From Mycobacterium sp. IS-3022 (GTDB taxonomy: Bacteria > Actinomycetota > Actinomycetes > Mycobacteriales > Mycobacteriaceae): a stretch of 64,000 nt of DNA. The position numbers and the translations under genes were made by a program. A model generated the notes under the pieces. That model did no database searches and was not told the origin of the DNA. It saw nothing but the letters and a program-made list of their open reading frames with translations. The stretch covers positions 1-64,000 of the forward strand of contig NZ_LQIN01000005.1 in NCBI RefSeq assembly GCF_001500065.1. Direction: 5' to 3'. The first letter of the stretch is position 1. The number at the start of each line of letters is the position of its first letter. This document shows, piece by piece, positions 48,032 through 56,467 of the stretch.

Positions 48032-49105
48032 ATGGCCACCGACGAGGCGCTGCACCTCGACCTGCTTCAGGAATTGCTCCACGCGTACGGGCCGTGCGGC
48101 CAGGAAGACGCCGTGCGGGAGATCTGCCGCCGCGAGTTGGGCCCGCACGTCGACGAAATGTGGGTCGATGAGGCCGGCAACCTTGTCGGCCTCATCCGCG
48201 GTGCCGACAGCGAGGCGCCTGCCACCCGTGTGATGGCGCACATGGACGAGTTGTCGATGCTCGTCAAACGCATCGGCTCGGACGGCATCCTGCACATGAC
48301 GCCGCTGGGCACGATGTATCCGGGCAACTTCGGCCTCGGGCCGGTCGCTCTGCTCGGGGACAAGGAGACCGTCTGCGGCGTGTTGACGCTCGGCTCCGAG
48401 CACACCACCAAGGAGAGCGAGCAGATCTGGGAGACCAAACCCGATCAGGGCGACAAGGCGCTGGACTGGATGCACGTCTACGTCTTCACCGGCCACAGTC
48501 CCGACGATCTCGCCGCCGCGGGCATCAGGCCCGGCATCCGGGCGTGCGTGCACCGAAGCAAGCGCACGCTGATCGACGTCGGCGCGGAGTATCTCGGGTG
48601 CTATTTCATGGACGACCGCGCCGCGGTGACCGCACTGCTCGATGTGGCGCACCGGTTGGGGGAAAGCGAGCGGCGCCCCGCGCGTGACACCTACCTGGTG
48701 TTCACCACGAACGAGGAGGTCGGTGGTGTCGGCGGCTCGTACGCCAGTCGGACGCTGCCCGGTGATCTGACGCTGGCGTTGGAGGTTGGTCCGACGGAAG
48801 TCGAGTACGGCACCACCTGCACGGGCGGCCCGATCGTCGCGTATCGCGACGCCGAGTGCGTGTACGACAAGGTGGTGGCCGACACATTGCTCGAAATCGC
48901 CACCGACCTCGGACTGTCCCCTCAGCCGGCGGTGCTGGGCGCGTTCGAATCCGACGCGTCGCACGCTAAGGCCGGCGGGCTCACGCCGCGCGCGGGCCTG
49001 TTGTGCCTGCCGACGCTCAGCACCCACGGCTACGAAGTGATTGCCCGACAAGCGATCCCGGATATGGCCGCGGTGCTTGGCGACTTCCTGCGGCGCGGCG
49101 TGTAA
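48032..49105 (+). CDS. M42-family (glutamyl aminopeptidase-like) metallopeptidase
   Basis: A 357-residue two-metal aminopeptidase. Metal and catalytic residues are seen in MAHMDELSM (H, D), YFMDDRAAV (bridging Asp), FTTNEEVGG (Glu pair), ALEVGPTE and the last-ligand region LPTLSTHGYEV. Family enzymes remove N-terminal residues from peptides. The gap to selO is 60 bp in the same direction. ATG start without an obvious ribosome site. Confidence 0.88.
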   Translation: MATDEALHLDLLQELLHAYGPCGQEDAVREICRRELGPHVDEMWVDEAGNLVGLIRGADSEAPATRVMAHMDELSMLVKRIGSDGILHMTPLGTMYPGNFGLGPVALLGDKETVCGVLTLGSEHTTKESEQIWETKPDQGDKALDWMHVYVFTGHSPDDLAAAGIRPGIRACVHRSKRTLIDVGAEYLGCYFMDDRAAVTALLDVAHRLGESERRPARDTYLVFTTNEEVGGVGGSYASRTLPGDLTLALEVGPTEVEYGTTCTGGPIVAYRDAECVYDKVVADTLLEIATDLGLSPQPAVLGAFESDASHAKAGGLTPRAGLLCLPTLSTHGYEVIARQAIPDMAAVLGDFLRRGV

Positions 49106-49113
49106 CCGCGCGG

Positions 49114-49773
49114 TCAGCCGTCGAGTTCGCCGGCGATACCCCGCTCGATGGCGGCGCGGGCACGCTCGGGCAGCACGATCAACCCGTCGAGTTCGCGACG
49201 CGCCAGCGCGTAGCCGCGTTCGCGCTCCTGCGCTGTCGCCGCGGTGTCGGTGGCGACGCGCAGCATGTTCTGGGCGCGGGCGAGGCGCTGCTGCTCCTGC
49301 GCCGAGAAATCGCTGCGCCGACGCCGGAGCGCCTCGTTCTCCGCGGCGTCGAAGGCGGTGACGTACTCAGTGACCGCGTCGACGTACTCGCGAACCGCCT
49401 GGCCGTCGTCGACGAGGTCCTCGGCCTTCGCCGGCCGCAGCAGGTCGGCGCGCAGCTTGGTGCGGTGGAACCGCTCGGTCAGCGGGTCGCGCATGTCGGT
49501 CATCAGCGGGAAGTCGAGCAGCTTGGCGAGATCCAGCTCGTACTCCAGCCAGCGGGTGTCCGTGCGGTCGTGCTCCTTGACCGCCCGGGCGATCGCTTGC
49601 CAGTGGACTGCGGGCGACGTCGTCGGCCGGTCGGCCGGTTCGGAGTTCGGGAGGCGTCGCTGCGGATCCTGGCGGGCGCGTGCGGCCGAGAACGCCCGCC
49701 ACCCCCCGTACAGCACACCGGCCAGCGGCACCAGAAGGATCAGCAGCTCGACCAGTCGGAAAATCAGGCCCAT
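49114..49773 (-). CDS. Single-pass membrane hypothetical protein
   Basis: A 219-residue protein with one N-terminal helix (about 2-22, GLIFRLVELLILLVPLAGVLYG) followed by a charged helical domain (about 50-219: HWQAIARAVKEHDRTDTRWLEYELDLAKLLDFPLMTD ...). No family recognised. ATG at 49773 with GGAG 5 nt before it. Convergent with the peptidase gene (8 bp gap). Confidence 0.7.
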   Translation of the reverse strand: MGLIFRLVELLILLVPLAGVLYGGWRAFSAARARQDPQRRLPNSEPADRPTTSPAVHWQAIARAVKEHDRTDTRWLEYELDLAKLLDFPLMTDMRDPLTERFHRTKLRADLLRPAKAEDLVDDGQAVREYVDAVTEYVTAFDAAENEALRRRRSDFSAQEQQRLARAQNMLRVATDTAATAQERERGYALARRELDGLIVLPERARAAIERGIAGELDG

Positions 49774-49844
49774 ACCGGCTCCATGGAGCCAGGATGCCAC
49801 CGCAGCGGCGACGCCCGGTCGGTGCCGGTCCGCGGACCTACGCG

Positions 49845-49916
49845 CGAGATTGCACTCAGGGTTGCGGATGCGCGCTTGAATCGAAGGCGGCGAGCACGAC
49901 CCTGACCGCAATCTCG
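49845..49916. repeat. Intergenic palindromic repeat (CGAGATTGCA family)
   Basis: Left arm CGAGATTGCACTCAGGGT (49845-49862) pairs with ACCCTGACCGCAATCTCG (49899-49916) with two mismatches; 36-nt centre. Shares its left end with the element at 15494. It lies between two minus-strand genes. Confidence 0.65.
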
Positions 49917-49937
49917 GCTGTGGCTTCGCCGCGGCAG

Positions 49938-50654
49938 CTAGCAGTCGGCGCCGGGGCCGTACGCGCGCGCGATGTCGGGCGAGTCGAGCCAGCCCGAGTA
50001 CGTCGGCCGCTGCGGCCAGCCCTCGGGCGAATCCTGCCACTCCTCCTGGCGACCCCAGGGCAGCACGTCGATGAGCGCGAACGAATGGCTGAGTTGTTCG
50101 GTGCCGCGGCCGTTGGTGTGCCACGTCCGGTACACGGTGTCGCCGTCTCTCAGGAACACGTTGACCGCGAAGCCTTCACCGGGTGCGGCATCGACGTCGG
50201 CGCCGAACGAACTCTCCGACGACGAGTACCAGGTCATCTTGTTGCCGACCTTGGTGCGGTAAGCCAGCGCCTCTTCGATCGGGCCGTTGGTGACGATCAC
50301 GAACCGGGCGTCGTAATTGTCGAGGAACTCCAGCCGGGTGAACTGGGAGGTGAAACCGGTGCAGCCGCCGCACTGCCACTCCGCGCCGTCGGTCCACATG
50401 TGGTTGTAGACGATCAGCTGGGATCGCCCCTCGAACACGTCGGCAAGCCTGACCGGACCGTGCTCGCCGATCAGCGTGTAGTCAGGCATCCGGACCATGG
50501 GCAGCCGCCGACGCTGGGCGGCGATGGCGTCCAGTTCGCGTGTCGCCGCCTTCTCGCGCCTTCGCAGGTCGTCGAGCGCGGCGCGCCAGGTCGCCACATC
50601 GACGACGGGCGGTAGGGCGGCCGGTTGAGTCGTGACGGGGTTCGTCATCTTCAA
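49938..50654 (-). CDS. DUF899 thioredoxin-like protein
   Basis: A 238-residue protein of the DUF899 family: LPMVRMPDYTLIGEHGPVRLADVFEGRSQLIVYNHMWTDGAEWQCGGCTGFTSQF (about 50-105) with a CGGC pair in the thioredoxin active-site position, and the C-terminal WGRQEEWQDSPEGWP. A redox role is likely but not shown. ATG at 50654 or 50648. The gene is in the same direction as, and after, the small 50716 gene. Confidence 0.85.
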   Translation of the reverse strand: MKMTNPVTTQPAALPPVVDVATWRAALDDLRRREKAATRELDAIAAQRRRLPMVRMPDYTLIGEHGPVRLADVFEGRSQLIVYNHMWTDGAEWQCGGCTGFTSQFTRLEFLDNYDARFVIVTNGPIEEALAYRTKVGNKMTWYSSSESSFGADVDAAPGEGFAVNVFLRDGDTVYRTWHTNGRGTEQLSHSFALIDVLPWGRQEEWQDSPEGWPQRPTYSGWLDSPDIARAYGPGADC

Positions 50655-50715
50655 TCCTCCTGCGGGAGATGGTGCACTCGCAGGTAATGACCGACTCAGC
50701 GACCGAAAGTCATCG

Positions 50716-50871
50716 TCAGCTCTTCTTGGATCCGCCGGACTTCTTGCCGCCCTTCTTCGACGCGTTGGGCGTGTTCGCGATCGCCGCCGCGCGCGACTTG
50801 CTCATCCCCTTCTTGCGCAGGCCCTCGTACTGTTTGTCGTTCTTGACGCTGGAACCGTGATCCTTCGCCAT
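50716..50871 (-). CDS. Small basic protein, DUF7218-like
   Basis: A 51-residue Lys/Ser/Gly-rich protein. The segment DHGSSVKNDKQYEGLRKKGMSKSRAAAIANTPNAS is characteristic of a small actinobacterial family (DUF7218, from memory) sometimes linked to stress. The Lys-rich tail (KKGGKKSGGSKKS) suggests nucleic-acid binding. ATG at 50871; the longer frame is not coding-like. Confidence 0.7.
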   Translation of the reverse strand: MAKDHGSSVKNDKQYEGLRKKGMSKSRAAAIANTPNASKKGGKKSGGSKKS

Positions 50872-50982
50872 GGTGGCCTCCTCCATCGTGGTGCGTTGGG
50901 GGATACCCGCTAATGACGGCCCCCACACGGCAGCGCGCAGCCGCAGCAAGCGGGTACCTGCGGCGACTACGGCAGTCGCCTA

Positions 50983-52101
50983 CTAGACAGCGGCCGCGGC
51001 CTCGCCCTGAAGCTGCCGGTCGCGGAGGTCGGTCAGGAAGCCGCTCACCTCGACGGCGAGCCGCCGCGCATGCGACGAGTCGACGAGGTCGAAGGCGTGT
51101 CCGGCGCGCGGTATCTCGCTGTACTCCACCGTATTACGGGATACCGCACGCAATCTCTCACCGAACTCGCGCGCCTCGCGGACCGGGATGATGGTGTCCT
51201 GTTCACCGTGAACGAGCAAGAACGGCGGCGCATCCTTGTGAATGCGCGCCAACGGAGAAGCGGCAGTGAAGATGTCGGGATGGCGAGACTGCCTGCGCCC
51301 CACGACAACCCGCTCCAGGAAGTTCTGGAAGTTTCGACGGGCCGGGGTCGACCGGTCCTGCCAGTCGTAGCGACCGTAGATGCCGACGACCGCGTCGACG
51401 GAGGTGTCGGCGTCCCCGGTGAGCTCACCGCGGAACGCCGGGTCACCCGGTGTGAGGCCCGCGAGCGAGGCGAGGTGCCCACCCGCCGAGCAGCCCGCCA
51501 CCGCGACGAAGTTCCGGTCTCCGCCGTACTTGTCGACGTTGGCGCGCGCCCACGCGATCGCTGCGTTGACGTCGGCGATCTGACGCGGCCAGCGGTGCAG
51601 CGGTGACACCCGGTAGTCCATCGTCAGGCACACCCAGCCCTGCTTGACCAGGTGATGCAGCATCGTGTGGCCCTGCATGACGCGGGAGCCCTGCACCCAG
51701 GCGCCCCCGGGCACGAACAGCAGCACCGGTGCGTCGGGCGGCAGGTCGGGCTGCCGCCAGACGTCGAGCAGCTGGGCGGGGTGGTCGCCGTAGCGCACCG
51801 ACCTGAGGTAAAGGCACTTCTGCCGCTGCGCACGGAAGCGCAGGTACGGCGGTAGCCGGCTGGCGCGCTGCGACGCGATCGACGCGTCGGCGGCGTCTGC
51901 GGCCTCCGGAGCTGGACCGAAGCGGCGGGTGACCATCCCCCGCACCGCAGCGGGCGCGTAATGGTGGCCGTACATCGCCATCGCGGTCAGGCCGGCGAAC
52001 GGCTCGAGGTGCTTGCCCACCACCGGCAGCGACGAGTACAGCCGCGTCGACGCCATGACCAGGTCGAACGGGTGAAGTGAGCGGGACAGCGACATCGTCA
52101 T
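50983..52101 (-). CDS. Alpha/beta hydrolase, HSL-type esterase
   Basis: A 372-residue esterase. Oxyanion-hole motif FVPGGAWVQG (HGG-like variant), nucleophile in AVAGCSAGGHLASLAG (about 225), Asp in HGEQDTIIP and His in RAGHAFDLVD. Family enzymes cleave short acyl esters; several mycobacterial members act on lipids. ATG at 52101 overlaps the stop of the small zinc-ribbon gene (ATGA). Confidence 0.85.
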   Translation of the reverse strand: MTMSLSRSLHPFDLVMASTRLYSSLPVVGKHLEPFAGLTAMAMYGHHYAPAAVRGMVTRRFGPAPEAADAADASIASQRASRLPPYLRFRAQRQKCLYLRSVRYGDHPAQLLDVWRQPDLPPDAPVLLFVPGGAWVQGSRVMQGHTMLHHLVKQGWVCLTMDYRVSPLHRWPRQIADVNAAIAWARANVDKYGGDRNFVAVAGCSAGGHLASLAGLTPGDPAFRGELTGDADTSVDAVVGIYGRYDWQDRSTPARRNFQNFLERVVVGRRQSRHPDIFTAASPLARIHKDAPPFLLVHGEQDTIIPVREAREFGERLRAVSRNTVEYSEIPRAGHAFDLVDSSHARRLAVEVSGFLTDLRDRQLQGEAAAAV

Positions 52102-52205
52102 CCGGCCATCGCCAGGTCGGCGTCGCCGAATCGACCGCTGCAGGAGTCACAAGCGACTTCTTCGAGGCTGAAGTGCCCGCACGTGGGGCAGATGAACTCG
52201 AGCAT
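52098..52205 (-). CDS. Tiny zinc-ribbon protein (35 residues)
   Basis: A 35-residue protein built around two Cys pairs (FICPTCGHF and VACDSCSGRF), a single zinc ribbon with little else. ATG at 52205; its stop overlaps the esterase start by 4 nt, so it is translationally coupled. Too short for usual gene finders. Confidence 0.6.
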   Translation of the reverse strand: MLEFICPTCGHFSLEEVACDSCSGRFGDADLAMAG

Positions 52206-52244
52206 GCGATACGCCTTTCGCGGCTGGTGTAAACGCCGATTTTC

Positions 52245-52281
52245 TGCAGCCCGCCTCACATACCCCGGCCCTCGGGCTGCA
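52245..52281. repeat. Inverted repeat TGCAGCCCG...CGGGCTGCA
   Basis: Perfect 9-bp arms (52245-52253 and 52273-52281) with a 19-nt loop in the divergent promoter region of the zinc-ribbon and aldo/keto reductase genes. Flanks are T-rich on the left and A-rich on the right. Confidence 0.5.
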
Positions 52282-52301
52282 AAACCCGTCCGGTCTGTCA
52301 G

Positions 52302-52307
52302 TACCGT
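52302..52307 (+). promoter_or_regulatory. -10 box (TACCGT), leaderless promoter
   Basis: TANNNT ends 7 nt before the GTG at 52315 and covers the alternative GTG at 52306, so it favours the later start. Confidence 0.5.
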
Positions 52308-52314
52308 GGACACG

Positions 52315-53289
52315 GTGAAGTACTTGGACGTCGACGGAGTGGGCCGGGTCAGCCGTATTGGGCTTGGTACCTGGCAATTCGGCTCCCGCGAATGGGGTTA
52401 TGGCGACACGTATGCAGCCGGCGCCGCCCGCGAGATCGTGCAGCGCTCGCTCGCCCTGGGCGTCACGCTGTTCGACACCGCCGAAATCTACGGGTTCGGT
52501 AAGAGCGAGCGGATCCTGGGCGAAGCGCTCGGCGACGCCCGCGCCGACGTGGCGGTGGCCAGCAAGGTGTTCCCGGTCGCGCCGTTCCCGGCAGTGGTCA
52601 AACAGCGTGCGCAGGCCAGCGCGCAGCGGTTGGGGCTGCAGAAGATCCCGCTGTACCAGATCCACCAGCCGAACCCGGTGGTGCCCGATTCGGTGATCAT
52701 GCCCGGTATGCGGGACCTGCTCGACAGCGGCGTGATCGGCGCGGCGGGCGTGTCCAACTATTCGCTGGACCGCTGGCGCAAAGCCGACGAGGCGCTGGGC
52801 CGTCCGGTGATCAGCAATCAGGTGCACTTCTCGCTGGCTCATCCGCAGGCGCTCGAGCATCTCGTGCCGTTCGCCGAACGGGAGAACCGCATCGTGATCG
52901 CCTACAGCCCGCTGGCTCAGGGGCTGCTCGGCGGCAAGTACGGACCGGACCACCGGCCCAGCGGCGGGGCCCGGGCAATGAACCCGCTGTTCGGCACGGA
53001 GAACCTGCGCCGCGCCGAACCACTGCTGCAGACGCTGCGCGATATCGCCGCCGACGTCGACGCCAAACCCGCACAGGTGGCGCTGGCGTGGCTGATCGGC
53101 CTGCCCAACGTCGTCGCCATACCGGGCGCGTCCAGCGTCGAACAACTGGAGTTCAACGTGGCAGCCGCCGACATCGAGCTCAGCGCGGATGCTCAAGCAG
53201 CGCTCACCGCCGCGGCCCGGGCGTTCCGGCCGGTGTCGACCGTCCGCTTCCTGACGGACACGGTCCGCGAGAAACTCGGCGTGCGCTAG
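52315..53289 (+). CDS. Aldo/keto reductase
   Basis: A 324-residue NADPH-dependent reductase with the (beta/alpha)8 fold. Catalytic Asp/Tyr in LFDTAEIYGFGKSERILGEAL (about 45-65), Lys in VASKVFP, and His in YQIHQPNPVVPDSVIM. The NADPH-binding IPGASSVEQLEFNV lies near 265-285. A member of the large YajO/Tas-like group; the substrate is unknown. Confidence 0.9.
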   Translation: MKYLDVDGVGRVSRIGLGTWQFGSREWGYGDTYAAGAAREIVQRSLALGVTLFDTAEIYGFGKSERILGEALGDARADVAVASKVFPVAPFPAVVKQRAQASAQRLGLQKIPLYQIHQPNPVVPDSVIMPGMRDLLDSGVIGAAGVSNYSLDRWRKADEALGRPVISNQVHFSLAHPQALEHLVPFAERENRIVIAYSPLAQGLLGGKYGPDHRPSGGARAMNPLFGTENLRRAEPLLQTLRDIAADVDAKPAQVALAWLIGLPNVVAIPGASSVEQLEFNVAAADIELSADAQAALTAAARAFRPVSTVRFLTDTVREKLGVR

Positions 53290-53301
53290 CGGTCGCCGAG
53301 C

Positions 53302-55125
53302 CTAACGGCGCAGCTTCCCGCCGATGTACTCGGCACGACACGCGCCGCGGGCGAGCTTGCCGCTCGTCGTGCGCGGAATGGCCCCGGCCGCGACGAACCG
53401 GATATCGGCGGCCGCAATGCCGTGTCGCTGCAAGACGGCGTTGTGAATCGCCTCGATCGCCGGCGCCGGATCGAGTCTTGCCGTGCCACTGGCGCGTTCG
53501 GCGACGATCACGAGGGCGCCCTCACCGTCGGGTCCCGGCACCGTGAACGCCGTGACGTGTCCCGGCCGCGCCATCGCCGACGCGTCTTCGGCGGTGGCCT
53601 CGACATCCTGCGGATAGTGCTGCCTGTTGTCGATGACGATCAGGTCGGCGCGCCGGCCGGTGACGTACAGCTGCCCTTCGAGGTGGACGCCCAGATCGCC
53701 GGTGCGCAACCAGTTCGCCTGCGGCGCTACGCCGTCGGCGTGACTGCCGGACGGCAATCGGGAGCTGAGCCGGGCGCCGAAGGCGCGACGTGTCTCGTCG
53801 GGCCGGCCCCAATAGCCTTTGCCGAGATTGTCGCCGTGCAGCCAGATCTCGCCGATCCGGCCGTCCGGCAGTTCGGTGCCGGTGTCGGGGTCGGCGATGA
53901 CGGCCCGCTGGCTGCGCGCCACCTGTCCGCACGACACGTGCGCCACCGCGCCGGGAGAACCGGCCGCGACGGGCACGGCGCGGCCCTCGGCGAGTTGTTC
54001 GCGGTCGAAATAGACCGCGTCGGCGCGGGCATCGGGCGCGATGGTCGAGACGAACAGCGTCGCCTCCGCGATACCATAGGACGGTCGAAAGGCGTTGGGC
54101 GGCAGTCCGTATGGCGTGAACGCGGCGTTGAACGTGTTGATCGCCTCGATGCTGACGGGTTCGGAGCCGACGATCAGCACCGCCTTGCTCAGGTCGAGGT
54201 CGTCGCCGGGCGCCGGCAGACCCCGCTGCGCCGCGTACTCGTAGGCGAAGTTCGGCGCCGCCGTGACCACCCGGCCCTCGCGCGAGCCGTCCGACAGCGC
54301 CTTGATCCACCGCTGCGGGCGCCGGATGAACGCGGTGGGCGACATCAGCGTCGAATGCCCGCCGTACACCGCCGGGAACCCGATCATCGACAAGCCCATG
54401 TCGTGGAAGAGCGGTAACCAGCTGACGCCGTGCACTTTTCGGTCGAGCAGATCGATGGACAGGATCATCTGGATGAGGTTGGTGCCGACCGCGCGGTGGG
54501 TGATCTCGACGCCGGCCGGCGGCCGCGTCGCACCAGAGGTGTACTGCAGATGCGAGATGTCGTCGAGACGCAGCGGCACCGGTTCGAAATCGTCACCGGA
54601 GTCGGTGATCTCGTCGAGCAGTACCACCCGCGGCGCGGGCACGCCGTCGAGGCCGCCGAGAAAGTCGTGCACGTTTGCGGCCGCGGCCACGGTGGTCGCC
54701 ACCACGGAAGGCTCTGAGTCGCGTAGCGCGGTGCCGAGTCGTTTACTGTGGCCCTGCAATTCGGGTGCGAACAACGGGACCGCGATGGCGCCCGCCTTGA
54801 TGGCGGCGAAGAACCCGGTGACGTAGTCGAGGCCCTGCGGCGCCAGGATGGCCACCCGGTCTCCTCGCTGCACGGCCCGTTGCAGGTGCGCGGCGATCGC
54901 CCGGAGGCGCGCGCCGAGTTGCGTCCAGGTGAGTTCGCTGACCCGCCCGTCGGTGTTGCCGCTGTAGTCCAGGTAGCGGTAGGCCGGCGCATCGCCGACG
55001 TTGGCGATGTTGCGGTCGATGAGCGAGATCAGGTTCACTCCGGCGGGCACCGCGACGTGGCCGTCGGCGTCCAGGCAGTCCTCGATCCGCAACAGCCCCT
55101 CGTGCGTCACGGTCCGTTCACCCAT
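53302..55125 (-). CDS. Fatty acyl-AMP ligase (FAAL, FadD-type)
   Basis: A 607-residue ANL-superfamily adenylate-forming enzyme. Core motif LQYTSGATRPPAGVEITHRAV, VSWLPLFHDMGLSMIGFP, SYGIAEATLFVSTI and DGRIGEIWLHGDNLGKGYWG are all of FAAL character. FAALs activate fatty acids as acyl-AMP and pass them to polyketide synthases or acyl carriers, not CoA, because of an insertion motif in the N-domain. No PKS gene is in the window, so the partner is elsewhere. Confidence 0.85.
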   Translation of the reverse strand: MGERTVTHEGLLRIEDCLDADGHVAVPAGVNLISLIDRNIANVGDAPAYRYLDYSGNTDGRVSELTWTQLGARLRAIAAHLQRAVQRGDRVAILAPQGLDYVTGFFAAIKAGAIAVPLFAPELQGHSKRLGTALRDSEPSVVATTVAAAANVHDFLGGLDGVPAPRVVLLDEITDSGDDFEPVPLRLDDISHLQYTSGATRPPAGVEITHRAVGTNLIQMILSIDLLDRKVHGVSWLPLFHDMGLSMIGFPAVYGGHSTLMSPTAFIRRPQRWIKALSDGSREGRVVTAAPNFAYEYAAQRGLPAPGDDLDLSKAVLIVGSEPVSIEAINTFNAAFTPYGLPPNAFRPSYGIAEATLFVSTIAPDARADAVYFDREQLAEGRAVPVAAGSPGAVAHVSCGQVARSQRAVIADPDTGTELPDGRIGEIWLHGDNLGKGYWGRPDETRRAFGARLSSRLPSGSHADGVAPQANWLRTGDLGVHLEGQLYVTGRRADLIVIDNRQHYPQDVEATAEDASAMARPGHVTAFTVPGPDGEGALVIVAERASGTARLDPAPAIEAIHNAVLQRHGIAAADIRFVAAGAIPRTTSGKLARGACRAEYIGGKLRR

Positions 55126-55179
55126 GAGCGCAGTCTAAGTACCGCCGCCTTGGTCCTGGTACGTCCGTACCAGAGCCGA

Positions 55180-56361
55180 TCACGCCTCGCGTTGGAGTGT
55201 GAGGACCGTGATGTCCGGCGGCGCGCCGATGCGTACCGGCGGGCCCCAGAACCCGGCCCCCCGCGTCACGTACAACTGGGTGCCGTCGACGGCCGAAAGC
55301 CCCGCGAGCGACGGTTGCACGCTGCGGACGACGTAGTGGAACGGCCACATCTGCCCGCCGTGGGTGTGCCCGGACAGTTGCAGGTCCACTCCGCGCACGG
55401 CGGCCTCGTCGACCAGCACCGGCTGGTGCGCGAGCAGCACCGTCGGGCCCGCCGGACTCCGTCCGGACAATGCGCGGTCGAAGTCCGGACCGTCGGATCG
55501 CGATGCTCCAGCCAGATCGTTGACGCCGGCCAGGTTGACTACCGCACCGCCGCGGCGGATCAACGTGTTCTCGTTGCGCAGCGGCCGGATGCCCAACCGC
55601 TCCAGCTCGCGAAGCCACTCGAGCGTGTCGTCGACGAAGTACTCGTGGTTGCCGGTGACGAAGTACGTGCCCTCCCGGGACGCCAAGTCGCCCAATGGCG
55701 CTGCGGCCGAACCTAGTTCGCCGACAGTGCCGTCCACAACATCGCCGACGATTGCGACGAGATCCGGCGCGGTCTCGTTGATCGTCTCGACGATCCGCTC
55801 GGCGTGCGTCCGCCCGGCCAGCGGTCCGAGATGGATGTCGCTCACCACCGCGATGCGAAAGTCGTGAAACGCCGGGTCGAGGTTGCGCAGCCGCACCGGT
55901 ACGCGCAGCAGGTCGGGCGGAGCCGTCGCAGTGGCCGCCCCGAAACCGACGAGGCCCACTGATGCTGCGCCGGCGGTGACGGCGCCCGCACGGGCGAGGA
56001 ACAGGCGGCGATTCAGAACTGCTGGCGCCGCCGGGTTTTCCGGATAGGTCGGCGCCGTCTCGGAGCGCACCCATCGGCGCAACACCAGGTGCACGGGTTC
56101 GAGTAGCAACAGGACCAGCAACATGTACGCGGCCACCCCGAACCATAGGTAGCCGGGCCAGGCGAACCAGCCCGACTCGGCGGGGCCGATCACCCGGGGC
56201 AGCACCAGCGCGGCGAGCAGCACGCCCGCAAGCGCGAGCAGGATCGCGGTCAGCGCGCGACGGGTCCGGCCCGGCCCGGCTGTGTCCTTGATCAACCTCT
56301 TCCACAAGTACAGGTGCATCACCGCCAGCACCGCGCCGAGAACGACGATGAACATGGTCAC
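55180..56361 (-). CDS. Membrane metallophosphoesterase
   Basis: A 393-residue protein. The first ~110 residues hold four helices. A Tat-like internal signal (NRRLFLARAGAVTAGAASVG) at about 112-131 is followed by a calcineurin-type phosphoesterase domain: DIHLGP, VGDVVDG, GNHEY, and HTHGGQMWP carry the two-metal ligands. It faces outward after the fifth helix. Same plan as YkuE/MPP proteins that act on lipids or nucleotides. Confidence 0.88.
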   Translation of the reverse strand: MTMFIVVLGAVLAVMHLYLWKRLIKDTAGPGRTRRALTAILLALAGVLLAALVLPRVIGPAESGWFAWPGYLWFGVAAYMLLVLLLLEPVHLVLRRWVRSETAPTYPENPAAPAVLNRRLFLARAGAVTAGAASVGLVGFGAATATAPPDLLRVPVRLRNLDPAFHDFRIAVVSDIHLGPLAGRTHAERIVETINETAPDLVAIVGDVVDGTVGELGSAAAPLGDLASREGTYFVTGNHEYFVDDTLEWLRELERLGIRPLRNENTLIRRGGAVVNLAGVNDLAGASRSDGPDFDRALSGRSPAGPTVLLAHQPVLVDEAAVRGVDLQLSGHTHGGQMWPFHYVVRSVQPSLAGLSAVDGTQLYVTRGAGFWGPPVRIGAPPDITVLTLQREA

Positions 56362-56380
56362 CCTTCGCGGTCAAATTGGT

Positions 56381-56429
56381 GATTTCGGTGTCGTTGGTTG
56401 CGCTCAGCGCATCCCCCGACACCGAAGTC
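56381..56429. repeat. 49-nt near-perfect intergenic palindrome
   Basis: Arms of 24 nt match at 20 positions around a single central base; core TGCGCT-C-AGCGCA, outer arms TTCGGTGTCG and CGACACCGAA. It lies just before the metallophosphoesterase gene (minus strand) and after the acyl-CoA dehydrogenase gene. Confidence 0.65.
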
Positions 56430-56467
56430 GCTCAGAGGGCCGGGTGCGCCTCCCTTATGCGCCTCTC

